NCBI GenBank assembly: GCA_017467205.1
Contig: JAFTSQ010000022.1
Span: forward strand, 13,246-77,245
From: Clostridia bacterium
GTDB lineage: Bacteria; Bacillota_A; Clostridia; Oscillospirales; CAG-272
Reading direction: 5' to 3'
DNA: 64,000 nucleotides
Shown here: positions 24,701-33,118 of the stretch, piece by piece
How positions within the stretch are numbered: position 1 is the stretch's first letter
How the letters are laid out: every line of letters begins with the position of its first letter
Translations under genes and position numbers: made by a program
The notes under the pieces: generated by a model
The model's input: only the letters and a program-made list of their open reading frames with translations
Databases searched by the model: none
Told to the model about the DNA's origin: nothing

Positions 24701-27007
24701 TTATTCGAAGAACTTCTTAACAACGAGTGCTACTTTGTTAAGTTGGTTGGTTGCAGGAGTTGCTACTGCATCAGCCGCGGTGGTAACGACGGTGTTGAAC
24801 GCAGCGTTTGCCGCCTTAACTGCATCGTTATATGCCTTGAACTGAGCTTCATACTCGGTCTTTGCTGCGCTTACGCCGTTATAATCGACATAGGTGCTTC
24901 CAACGTACTCTGCTGCCTCGATAAGAAGCGCACGGCGCTCTGCAAGAGTGTCAGCTTCCTTGATAGCGTTTACGGTATTAATGTAAAGCTTGCTGTAACC
25001 CTCGAAGCATACGATCTCGGTATACTTTTCGGAAAGATATACGTTAGCCTCGTCAACGCCTGCGATACCGCTTACGTTTCCGGTAGCCTTGAGAGCCTGT
25101 GCAGCATCAATTGCCGCCTTTATGTCGTTGAACTTGGTGCAGCTCTTGATTGCGTTAACTGCCGCGATGTATGCATCTGCAGCTTCCTTCTTGGCAATCT
25201 GAGAAGCATTGAGCTCATCATACTTGCCAATGTAATAATCCATCTCAGGATAATCTTTAACGTCTATTCCCTCGGCTATAAGCGCTGCCTTAAGGGCGGT
25301 TGCGTTATCAATAAAGGTCTGGGTTGCGTTGAAGGTCGTAGTGTAGGACGCCTTTGCGATTTCTGCAATAAGGGCATCGTACTTAGCCGCGAGAGCTACT
25401 ATATCGGCCTTGTCATATGCGTCGTAAGCAGCAACTGCTTCGGGAATTCCCTCGTACGCCGCATCGAGATCCTCGTAGAAATCTCTGCAGATTGCGTAAG
25501 CGGAATACTTGGTCTTGAAATTCTCTGCAGTCTGCATAACAGCAACATTCTCAATGAAGGCTTCGCTCATTGCCACAACCTCAAGATAACGAGCAACGAT
25601 ATCGGTTGCGTTCAATACTGCAAAATCAGCAGCTTCACTATAAGTAGGATCAGCGTACTCAAGAGCAGTAATGCTGTTGAAGTACTCGTCAAGAGCTACG
25701 TAATCGAGGCTCTTTACCGAAACGTCACTTACAAGAGCAATAAGAGCGAGGGTGTCAATCTCGGTCTGCTCAAGAGTTTCAACTTCGGTAACGTAAGCTT
25801 CCTTAGCTGCCGCAAGCGCAGTTGAATCTATACCTTCAATCTCGGCCTTCTCTGCAATAACGTTATAGAACTTGGAAATAGACTCTATGAAAGCAACACG
25901 GTCTGCGTAAGCCGCGGTAGGGTCAAGATTAGGCATTGCCGCAACGAAGCTTGCGCCCCAGGTCTTCTGCGCATCGAGAAGAATGTTGTCAACCGTTGCG
26001 TTAACAGCTGCGTCAGAGCTCTTGAAGTTGTAGCTACCTACGATCTCCGCAACCATTTCAACGATTGCCGATTTCTGATCTGCGGAGGTGTTTGCATCTG
26101 CAAATATATTTCCGAGAACGGTTATGTATTCTCCTACCTCATCGTGAACCTTCTCGCAAACAGTGCCCTGCGCGAAGCTTCCGGTGTATGCACGATAGCT
26201 GTAAATGTAATTGAAGTTCTTAGTATTGTACCAGTGAGCCTCTGCAAATCCGCTCTTTGTTGCTGATACGTTGAGAGCCTCAGCGTAGCTACCGGTGTAA
26301 GTATACGTGCTACCAACAGTTCCGAGAGTTGCGCCATCACCAACAGCGGTAACGGTCAGGGTGAACTGGTTAGCTGCTACATTGTAGTAGTAGGATACCT
26401 CGTAGTGAACGTTGTTCTTGATTGCAACGCCGTCAACCGTCTTAAGCTCGTTATCGAAGGTACCGTCACCGTTGTCGACCTTATCAAGAACCTTAAGGGT
26501 GTTTTTGGACTTATCAACGGGGTTAAGCTCAACGAGCGCTATGGGATCGCCGCCATCAGCAGGAACAGCATATATCGTGAAGATACCGTACACCGTGCTA
26601 CGAATGTTCTTAATTCCATCCTCGTTAGGTTTATACGAAACGTCTATACCAAAGCCCTCTGCATCTGCCGCTACCGGTGAAACGAAATAAAAGTCCTTGG
26701 TTGTAGTGGTGGTGCTTGCACCGGTGAGCTTGAGTGCCTTCTGGCCGTCAACCTCGACGACCTCTACGGTCGCCTCGGAATTCGCGGCATCGAACTCAAG
26801 AGTATCGGGTGCTACAGTCGTGTAATCGATTCCGACCGCAAGATCCTCAAAGCTTTCACTTATCTGGGTGTTAGTGTAGTACTCAAGAACGTCTGCAAAG
26901 TTGTTCGCGTCCACTTCAAGCGACTGTGCCGAAGCAACCATTGCCAGCACGGAAACGAGCATTGCTACGATGAGCACCGAGAGAAATATTTTTTTGATGT
27001 GTTTCAT
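24701..27007 (-). CDS. Large secreted protein, lectin-like N region plus helical repeats
   Basis: A 768-residue protein I do not recognise. Residues 1-27 are a clear signal peptide (MKHIKKIFLSVLIVAMLVSV, then ASA before QSLEV). Residues 45-285 look like a beta-sandwich, with SFEDLAVGIDYTTVAP and many short Thr/Val-rich strands, as in concanavalin-like domains. Residues 290-768 are Ala/Glu-rich and helical, with repeating pieces of 70-80 residues such as AAKEAYVTEVETLEQ, AVNAIKSCTKFNDIKAAIDAA and TVNAIKEADTLAERRALLIEAA. There is no LPxTG, SLH or wall-binding module; the chain ends LVVKKFFE. Probably a secreted or wall-associated surface protein. AAGGAGAA precedes the ATG. Confidence 0.75.
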   Translation of the reverse strand: MKHIKKIFLSVLIVAMLVSVLAMVASAQSLEVDANNFADVLEYYTNTQISESFEDLAVGIDYTTVAPDTLEFDAANSEATVEVVEVDGQKALKLTGASTTTTTKDFYFVSPVAADAEGFGIDVSYKPNEDGIKNIRSTVYGIFTIYAVPADGGDPIALVELNPVDKSKNTLKVLDKVDNGDGTFDNELKTVDGVAIKNNVHYEVSYYYNVAANQFTLTVTAVGDGATLGTVGSTYTYTGSYAEALNVSATKSGFAEAHWYNTKNFNYIYSYRAYTGSFAQGTVCEKVHDEVGEYITVLGNIFADANTSADQKSAIVEMVAEIVGSYNFKSSDAAVNATVDNILLDAQKTWGASFVAAMPNLDPTAAYADRVAFIESISKFYNVIAEKAEIEGIDSTALAAAKEAYVTEVETLEQTEIDTLALIALVSDVSVKSLDYVALDEYFNSITALEYADPTYSEAADFAVLNATDIVARYLEVVAMSEAFIENVAVMQTAENFKTKYSAYAICRDFYEDLDAAYEGIPEAVAAYDAYDKADIVALAAKYDALIAEIAKASYTTTFNATQTFIDNATALKAALIAEGIDVKDYPEMDYYIGKYDELNASQIAKKEAADAYIAAVNAIKSCTKFNDIKAAIDAAQALKATGNVSGIAGVDEANVYLSEKYTEIVCFEGYSKLYINTVNAIKEADTLAERRALLIEAAEYVGSTYVDYNGVSAAKTEYEAQFKAYNDAVKAANAAFNTVVTTAADAVATPATNQLNKVALVVKKFFE

Positions 27008-27058
27008 AAAACTTCTCCTTATTCAGCTATGTTGAATTAGCCATTCAAATACAAACAT

Positions 27059-27087
27059 ATTATATCATTTTATTATAAAAAAATCAA
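27059..27087 (-). promoter_or_regulatory. Sigma-A promoter of the secreted protein gene
   Basis: On the minus strand TTGATT (27082-27087), 17 bases, TATAAT (27059-27064), 52 bases before the ATG. Confidence 0.8.
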
Positions 27088-27323
27088 CTCGGCAATATGG
27101 CAAAAAAGAACGGTTACTTTTAGTCAAAATGTACAACTCGGTATGCACACCTGCTAAAATAGCGGGGGTATTCGGCGCTCCCGACGGTTTTCTTCAGTTA
27201 TTATATATCTTAAGACCTTATCGCGTAGAACGCTCGCGGCAGACTTTCAAACGAGAAAATGAAAGCCTTGGCGCGCGTGTGCACGGCTCGCGAAAAAGTT
27301 TGAGTTTTTTTGCGTTTGCGCGG
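27088..27323. other. Unassigned part of the 387-base gap before the helicase
   Basis: Between the two divergent promoters (27059-27087 and 27324-27352) I see no gene, RNA or convincing hairpin. Short open frames here lack ribosome binding sites. Confidence 0.5.
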
Positions 27324-27352
27324 TTGATTTTTCAACACGGGTGTGATATAAT
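27324..27352 (+). promoter_or_regulatory. Sigma-A promoter of the helicase gene
   Basis: TTGATT (27324-27329), 17 bases, TATAAT (27347-27352), 43 bases before the ATG. Confidence 0.82.
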
Positions 27353-27394
27353 TGAATAAATGGTCGAATTTTAGAACAAAGGAGGAGTCACACG

Positions 27395-30300
27395 ATGGGA
27401 AAAAGCATATATACCCATTACAGAGAGCGCCTTATTGAAATAGGCGGCAACAACAAGTGCCTTTATCTCAAGGGCATCGTCAGAAAAAGCGCCTACGATA
27501 TCGGTCGCATTTTCGAAGGTCGTGACGACAAGGTTACGGAGCTGATTGATTTCCTTTGGTCATCAAAGAAGTTCCCGCTTTCAATAATTGACACTTCGGA
27601 GCGTCAGGCTATACTCGAAAACCTTGACGTTGCCGCTAAGATAAATGCAAAGACGGTCAAAATCGCAGGACAAACCGAGGAAGAGGCGAAGAAAATCTCG
27701 CAGAAAAACGATAGAATTCGCCGCGAGGAATCGGCAAGAGCCATCGAGGGCGAGGTTAACAGGCTCAGGGAGCTCAAGCGCGAGATTGAGGAGATAGAAA
27801 AGGAAACGGGAAGATACGAGCTTTACCTCGGTTACCCCTTCGTTTTCGGTGCTGTATCCCAAGGTGCGACGAAGACGCTCGTGAAAGCACCTCTTATGCT
27901 CTTCCCCGTCAAAATCGATATTTCGGACGATAACAACGTTCAGCTTTTATACAACGAAGCCGAGAAGGTACACATCAATCACGCACTCGTCTACGCTTAC
28001 GCGCAGTCGAAAAAGCTTAAGATCGATCAGCTCGACCTTGAGTTCGAGGACCTTTCGCAGTTCAAGAACGTAAAGGCTGTCGTGGATTATCTTGCCGCAT
28101 CGCATGTCAAGATTTCCTGCACCGACGCAAAGAACATCTACAATTACGGAAAGTTCAAGGAGCCGGACGGAAAGCTCGAGCTCTCGGTTCGTCAGGCAGC
28201 CGTTCTCGGCCGCTTCCCTCTTGCCAATTCGATTTATTCCGACTACATTCTTCTCGAAAAGAAGAAGCTTACGAACGACGCTATTAACGAGCTTCTTCGA
28301 ACCAAGCCCGAGAAGCCGAAGAAGGCTAAAAAGAAAAAGAAAGGGCAAAAGCCCGAGGGCAGCTACGCCGTTAAGATGCTCGACTACGCACAATCCGAGG
28401 TCGTCAGAAAGGCGGGCGAGCTCGGAAATATGGTTATCTACGGCCCTCCCGGCACGGGTAAGTCGCAGACTATCGTAAATATCATAACCGATGCTATCTG
28501 CAAAAACAAGCGCGTGCTCGTTGTTTCGCAGAAGAAGGCAGCGCTCGACGTCGTTTACAACAGACTCGGCACTCTCAACGAAAAGGCGATGTATATCAGC
28601 GACGAAAGCAAGGAAAAGCAGGCGTTCTACGACCGTTGCCTTGCCGCGCACCAAAAGGATATGATTGAGAGCCTTGCCGACGTTGAGGCGCTTGAGCGGC
28701 AATTTAACGATATTCAGCTCAAAATAGACGCCGAGCAGGCGACGCTGGATATGATTTACGATATGCTCAACAAAAAGCGCGACTTCGGTCTATCGCTCTC
28801 CGAAATGTATTCATCCTCGACGATGCTTTCAAAGTCGTCTGCCGATTACGCTATTTATCAGGCGCTTCTTGAAAATACGAGCCTTATGTCGCTCGACTAC
28901 AAGCAGCTGAGCGATGCGCTTTTCGTTATCAAGAACCAGAGCCTTGAGAGCCTTTACTACAACTTCCTTCAGGACAAGGAAAAGAACCCGATAATAGACC
29001 ATCTCCGTCCGAACGTTGATATTCAGACGCTCAGCGACGTTAAGGGGGCGCTCGACGAGATACAGAAGTCGAGAAAGGGGCTTTTCAACATTGCCAAGTA
29101 TCCCTACTACCGTCAGGTTCTCGCTTACTACTACGAACTTGCCGACGAAAAAAATCTTGACGAGGCGGTCAGAATGGCGGCAAGATTCTCTGCTCCGAAA
29201 AAGCTCTTCAGAGGAAAGCTTGAGGCAGAGATAAAGCAGCAGTTCACCGACACGGTCAACGCTATTTCCGACTTCACCTCGGAATATAACTGCCTGCACC
29301 TCGTCCTGACAGACGACGGATATCTTGCGGTCATCGACAACATTTTAAGAGGCAACACCTCTTACATACGCTACGTTCACGAGGCTCTTGCCAACTATAT
29401 TGAGAGGCGCGACGTCAACAAGCTCATTGAGAGCCTTGACAAGAATATGCTCGCTATCCTCAATTTCGCATACAAGAGAAGCAAGAGCTACCAGAACTAC
29501 GTTACCATAATAGAAAAGATACTCGAGCTTCGCATTTATCATGAGATTATCGGATACGAGTCGACCTGCAAGGACGACCTTTCGAAGATACTCGACTTCC
29601 CCAACATAACCGAGAGGATATCCAAGCTCCGCGAGGAGCAGCTTTCCGTGGCGAACAAGCTTTGCGCCGGCAAGAACAGCCGCATCTACGACACCCTCTA
29701 CGCAACGGCGAAGAACAACAAGGATTACCTCTATCAGATATCGAAGAAGCAGAAATACTGGCCGATAAGAAAGACGATGGAGGTTTACAACAACTTCATC
29801 CTCGCCCTCTTCCCCTGCTGGCTTCTCTCGCCGGAGAACGTTTCCTGCCTTCTTCCGCTTGAGAAAAATCTCTTTGATATCGTAATATTCGACGAGGCGT
29901 CGCAGGTATTTATCGAGAACACCATTCCGACGATATACCGCGGAAAGAACATTGTCGTTGCGGGTGACTCAAAGCAGCTTCGCCCCTCGGCTACCTTTAT
30001 GAAGCGCTACCTCGGCTCGTACTCCGAGGATGGCGACGATTACTCGCTTCAGGCGGCGCTTGAGGTCGAGAGCTTACTCGACCTTGCGGTCGCAAGGTAC
30101 GACAGCGCAAATCTTACCTACCATTACAGAAGCCGTAATCAAGAACTCATTGATTTCTCGAACAGCGCGTTCTACGCCTCAAGCCTTCAGATAGCGCCCA
30201 ATATTTCAAAGAATAAGAAGGCGCGCCCGATCGAGAGATATCTCGTCAAGGGCAAGTGGGTTGACAGAAAGAATACCGTAGAGGCTACGAAGGTAGTTGA

Positions 30301-31153
30301 GCTTCTCAAGGAGATACTCACCAAGAGAAAGAACAACGAGAGTGTCGGTATAATCACCTTCAACAACGATCAGCAGTCCTGCATTGCCGATATGATAGAC
30401 CGTGCGGCGACTAAAGACCCCGAGTTCAGATCGGCTATTACGAAGGAGCGACATAGGATAGACGGCGGCGAGGACACGAGCCTGTTTATCAAGAACCTTG
30501 AGAACGTGCAGGGTGACGAAAGAGATATCATTATATTCTCTATCGGCTACGCCGAGAATGAGGTTGGAAGGCTTTATACCAACTTCGGCTCGCTTTCCGC
30601 AGAGGGTGGCGAAAACCGCCTTAACGTTGCGATAACGAGAGCGAAGAGCAAGGTTATAGTCGTTACGAGCATTGAGCCCGAAGCGCTTAAGGTCGAAACG
30701 GCAAAGCACCTCGGACCGAAGCTTCTCAAGAAATATCTCACCTACGTTCGCGCCGTATCAAACGGCGACACGACGGAGGTGCGCGCTATTCTCTCCGAGC
30801 TTGACCCAACCGAAGCAAAGGCGACTCCAATTACCAGCATGGAGGCTATTGAGGAGCAGATCAAGGAAAAGCTTGAAAAGCTCGGCTACAAGGTTGATAC
30901 CCGTCTCGGAAACCGCAACAACCGCATATCTCTTGCCGTATACGACGAAAAGCGGGATAAATATCTCGTTGGAGTTGAGCTTGACAAGGATGCTTTTGCA
31001 TCCTCCGAGCAGGCAATGGAGCGCGACGTTTGCAAGCCCAAGTTCCTTGAGGCAAGGGGCTGGACCATACTGCGAGTTTGGTGCCGCGATTGGTGGCTCT
31101 CTCCGCAGAAGGTTATTAAGGCTATTGACGCTGCGGCAAGAAAGAATATGTAA
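27395..31153 (+). CDS. Large SF1 (UPF1/Dna2-like) helicase with C-terminal nuclease-like domain
   Basis: A 1252-residue AAA/SF1 helicase. Walker A GPPGTGKSQT lies near residue 350, Walker B DIVIFDEASQV near 828 and motif III VVAGDSKQLRPS near 853; NLTYHYRSRNQELIDFSN, DERDIIIFSIGY and GENRLNVAITRAKSKVIVV complete the motor. About 430 residues of coiled-coil-rich sequence separate motifs I and II. The N terminus (RLIEIGGNNKCLYLKGI) is shared with other large clostridial helicases. The last 110 residues resemble a Vsr/MTES_1575-type nuclease domain (YLVGVELD..., RGWTILRVWCRDWW), but the expected R-I-D-L-A-V reads RISLAVYDE, so a catalytic Asp may be lost. Function unknown: repair or defence. AAAGGAGGAG precedes the ATG. 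Confidence 0.85.
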   Translation: MGKSIYTHYRERLIEIGGNNKCLYLKGIVRKSAYDIGRIFEGRDDKVTELIDFLWSSKKFPLSIIDTSERQAILENLDVAAKINAKTVKIAGQTEEEAKKISQKNDRIRREESARAIEGEVNRLRELKREIEEIEKETGRYELYLGYPFVFGAVSQGATKTLVKAPLMLFPVKIDISDDNNVQLLYNEAEKVHINHALVYAYAQSKKLKIDQLDLEFEDLSQFKNVKAVVDYLAASHVKISCTDAKNIYNYGKFKEPDGKLELSVRQAAVLGRFPLANSIYSDYILLEKKKLTNDAINELLRTKPEKPKKAKKKKKGQKPEGSYAVKMLDYAQSEVVRKAGELGNMVIYGPPGTGKSQTIVNIITDAICKNKRVLVVSQKKAALDVVYNRLGTLNEKAMYISDESKEKQAFYDRCLAAHQKDMIESLADVEALERQFNDIQLKIDAEQATLDMIYDMLNKKRDFGLSLSEMYSSSTMLSKSSADYAIYQALLENTSLMSLDYKQLSDALFVIKNQSLESLYYNFLQDKEKNPIIDHLRPNVDIQTLSDVKGALDEIQKSRKGLFNIAKYPYYRQVLAYYYELADEKNLDEAVRMAARFSAPKKLFRGKLEAEIKQQFTDTVNAISDFTSEYNCLHLVLTDDGYLAVIDNILRGNTSYIRYVHEALANYIERRDVNKLIESLDKNMLAILNFAYKRSKSYQNYVTIIEKILELRIYHEIIGYESTCKDDLSKILDFPNITERISKLREEQLSVANKLCAGKNSRIYDTLYATAKNNKDYLYQISKKQKYWPIRKTMEVYNNFILALFPCWLLSPENVSCLLPLEKNLFDIVIFDEASQVFIENTIPTIYRGKNIVVAGDSKQLRPSATFMKRYLGSYSEDGDDYSLQAALEVESLLDLAVARYDSANLTYHYRSRNQELIDFSNSAFYASSLQIAPNISKNKKARPIERYLVKGKWVDRKNTVEATKVVELLKEILTKRKNNESVGIITFNNDQQSCIADMIDRAATKDPEFRSAITKERHRIDGGEDTSLFIKNLENVQGDERDIIIFSIGYAENEVGRLYTNFGSLSAEGGENRLNVAITRAKSKVIVVTSIEPEALKVETAKHLGPKLLKKYLTYVRAVSNGDTTEVRAILSELDPTEAKATPITSMEAIEEQIKEKLEKLGYKVDTRLGNRNNRISLAVYDEKRDKYLVGVELDKDAFASSEQAMERDVCKPKFLEARGWTILRVWCRDWWLSPQKVIKAIDAAARKNM

Positions 31154-31189
31154 AAGCGAGGCTGTCACATTTAGACAGAAACGAAAACA

Positions 31190-31227
31190 AAATAGTGAGG
31201 CATGGATTTCCGTGCCTCGCTATTTTT
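31190..31227 (+). terminator. Terminator of the helicase gene
   Basis: AAATAGTGAGGCATGG (31190-31205) and CCGTGCCTCGCTATTT (31210-31225) form a long stem with a 4-base loop and a following T run. Confidence 0.85.
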
Positions 31228-31291
31228 TGTATTAGCTCGTTTTGCCGAATGAGAACGGTTTGTAAACTTTCAAAATATTTTTCGGCGAGGC

Positions 31292-31320
31292 TTGCTTTTT
31301 GTTCCGTTTTGGTATATAAT
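31292..31320 (+). promoter_or_regulatory. Sigma-A promoter of yajC
   Basis: TTGCTT (31292-31297), 17 bases, TATAAT (31315-31320). Confidence 0.78.
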
Positions 31321-31373
31321 GTTATACGTTCGCAACAAAACAGGATTAAAAATAAATGAAAGGTGATATATTA

Positions 31374-31781
31374 ATGTTGAACTTTGGCTTTATGCTTGAG
31401 GATGCCCCCACCAGCAACCCGATGGACATTTGGGGCACTGTTATTATGATAGGCGTGCTCTTCGTCTTCCTCTATTTCTTTATGATCCGTCCGCAGAAGA
31501 AGCAGGAAAAGCGCGATGCTGAAATGCGCGACGCCCTCTCGGTCGGCGATGAGGTTACCACCATCGGCGGTATTATCGGCAAGGTAGTTTCCATCAAGGG
31601 CGAAACCTTCGTGCTCGAAACCACCAAGGACAGAACCAAGATAAGATTCCTTAAGGCTGCAGTTCGCTCGGTTGACGTTAAGGCGGCTGATATCGCGGCT
31701 GCGGTTATGGAAAAGAAGCAGGCTGCGGAGAATACCGACGCTGACAACGCTTCTGCCGACGCTCCCGGCGAAAACAAATAA
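31374..31781 (+). CDS. yajC: Preprotein translocase subunit YajC
   Basis: A 135-residue membrane protein of the Sec holotranslocon. The start at 31374 is preferred because AAAGGTGAT sits at its front; an ATG 18 bases earlier lies in that ribosome binding site. One membrane span (about residues 18-38, TVIMIGVLFVFLYFFMIRP) is followed by the family hallmark RPQKKQEKRDAEMRDALSVGDEVTTIGGIIGKV and a SILDR-like stretch. The Ala/Glu/Asp-rich tail beyond residue 105 is not conserved. YajC assists SecDF, neither of which is in this window. Confidence 0.92.
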   Translation: MLNFGFMLEDAPTSNPMDIWGTVIMIGVLFVFLYFFMIRPQKKQEKRDAEMRDALSVGDEVTTIGGIIGKVVSIKGETFVLETTKDRTKIRFLKAAVRSVDVKAADIAAAVMEKKQAAENTDADNASADAPGENK

Positions 31782-31799
31782 GTGTCATAAAAAAGACGA

Positions 31800-31842
31800 C
31801 CTCCGAATAAGGTTACGTAAAGACCTATTCGGAGGCTTTTTT
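31800..31842 (+). terminator. Terminator hairpin carrying the next gene's Shine-Dalgarno
   Basis: CCTCCGAATAAGGT (31800-31813) pairs with ACCTATTCGGAGG (31823-31835) with one bulged A, followed by six T. The GGAGG at the end of the 3' arm (31831-31835) lies nine bases before the ATG at 31845, so hairpin formation would both stop transcription and hide that ribosome binding site. Confidence 0.85.
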
Positions 31843-31844
31843 AT

Positions 31845-32261
31845 ATGAAATTCAAGAAAAAACGCTCTGTCAACAAAGGCGGCGGGCTTCCGCCGCTTTG
31901 CTTCGGCATTATGCTGAACGCGCTTCTCTTCCCGCTCTTTACGCTGCTTTTGAGCGCGTTTATTTATTCCCGTCCCGACCCCGCATCGCTGACTGCGATA
32001 GGCTCGCTTGCATCCTACCTTTTATGCGCGGCTGTTGCCGCATTCGTGATTTCCAAGAAATACGCACCGAAGGGAGCTATGGTAGCGCTCTGCTCGTCTG
32101 TAATATTCGTGCTTTCACTTCTTATCGTCGGGCTTATATTCACCGGCGGCAAGGTGGGAGTCGGCGTTTTCATCAACCACATCCTGTACGCTGTGACGGC
32201 GGCGCTTTTCGGCTTTATCGGCTCGAAGGGACGCGAGCGCGTCCGCAGCAGGAGAAGATAA
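31845..32261 (+). CDS. TIGR04086-like small membrane protein
   Basis: A 138-residue membrane protein with a basic start (MKFKKKRSVNKGG), four hydrophobic segments (about 20-42, 50-70, 78-100, 108-128) and a basic tail (SKGRERVRSRRR). Size, topology and its place directly after yajC match the TIGR04086/YrzE membrane family of Clostridia, whose function is unknown. Its only ribosome binding site, GGAGG, lies in the 3' arm of the preceding terminator. It converges on pdxY with a 3-base gap and no separate terminator. Confidence 0.75.
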   Translation: MKFKKKRSVNKGGGLPPLCFGIMLNALLFPLFTLLLSAFIYSRPDPASLTAIGSLASYLLCAAVAAFVISKKYAPKGAMVALCSSVIFVLSLLIVGLIFTGGKVGVGVFINHILYAVTAALFGFIGSKGRERVRSRRR

Positions 32262-32264
32262 ATA

Positions 32265-33104
32265 TCAGAGCGCTCTCGGAATTCTCGAGATATACATAGG
32301 CAACGCTTCCTCGAAGTTAACGCCGTAGAAGCGGCGATCCTCGTCGGCAAGGGTGAGCGCTATGCACTCCTTGGTGTAATCAACCGCGAGAGCGAGAGCG
32401 TCGTTTACCGACATTCCGCGCATCATTGCGCCGACGGTGGATGAAGCGAAGATATCGCCCGTTCCGTGATAGACGGCGGGGAGCTTTTCGGTATCGTAGA
32501 AGAAATACTCGCCGCTGTCCTTATCGTAGGAATACACGCCTATTCTGCCCTCGCGAAGCTCAACACCGCTTATCGCGGCGCGGCGACAGCCGAGCTCGCA
32601 GAGCGAACGAAGAACGCACTTTATGTATTCCTCGTCGTACTTTTCCCTGTAAGGAATCTTCAGCATAAACGACGCCTCGGTGAGATTGGGGATAATGAGG
32701 TCTGCCTTCGAGCAAAGCTTTGCCATTTCCTCGGCGAATTCAAGAGAAAATCCGGGATAAAGCTTACCGTGGTCTGCCATAACGGGATCTATTACTATCT
32801 CGGTATGCTCACCGCGGAATTTGTCAAAGAATTCGCTGACGAGCCCTACCTGACGAAAAGAGCCGAGATAACCGGTGTATATCGCGTCGAAGCCGATATT
32901 CTGCTCGGATAGCGCGTTTGCTATCGGCTCTATCTCGTCGGTCAGGTCACAGAAGGTGAACTTCGGGAACATCGTGTGCGTTGAGAGGACTGCCGTAGGC
33001 AGCACCGCCGCCTCAACACCTGCCGCACTGATTATCGGAAGAGCCACCGTGAGTGAGCACTTGCCTACACAGGAGAGATCCTGTATCGTGATTATTCTTT
33101 TCAT
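32265..33104 (-). CDS. pdxY: Pyridoxal/pyridoxamine kinase
   Basis: A 279-residue ribokinase-fold enzyme that phosphorylates B6 vitamers to make pyridoxal phosphate. It begins MKRIITIQDLSCVGKCSLTVALP, and carries YTGYLGSFRQV, IDPVMADHGKLYPGF and LIIPNLTEASFML, the usual PdxK/PdxY landmarks. The anion-hole and catalytic base motif is YHGTGDIFASSTVG. AAAGGATGA precedes the ATG. It sits 14 bases downstream of murA and is probably cotranscribed, without an obvious pathway link. Confidence 0.9.
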   Translation of the reverse strand: MKRIITIQDLSCVGKCSLTVALPIISAAGVEAAVLPTAVLSTHTMFPKFTFCDLTDEIEPIANALSEQNIGFDAIYTGYLGSFRQVGLVSEFFDKFRGEHTEIVIDPVMADHGKLYPGFSLEFAEEMAKLCSKADLIIPNLTEASFMLKIPYREKYDEEYIKCVLRSLCELGCRRAAISGVELREGRIGVYSYDKDSGEYFFYDTEKLPAVYHGTGDIFASSTVGAMMRGMSVNDALALAVDYTKECIALTLADEDRRFYGVNFEEALPMYISRIPRAL

Positions 33105-33118
33105 TTTTAGTCATCCTT

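Noticed and set aside
27170..27320. Structured non-coding RNA before the helicase
   Set aside because: GC-rich patches such as GCGCGCGTGTGCAC form only short weak hairpins; no known RNA motif was recognised.
27395..31153. Phage-defence island around the large helicase
   Set aside because: Neighbours are a secreted protein and yajC; no methylase, toxin, retron or second defence gene is present, so a defence island is not supported.
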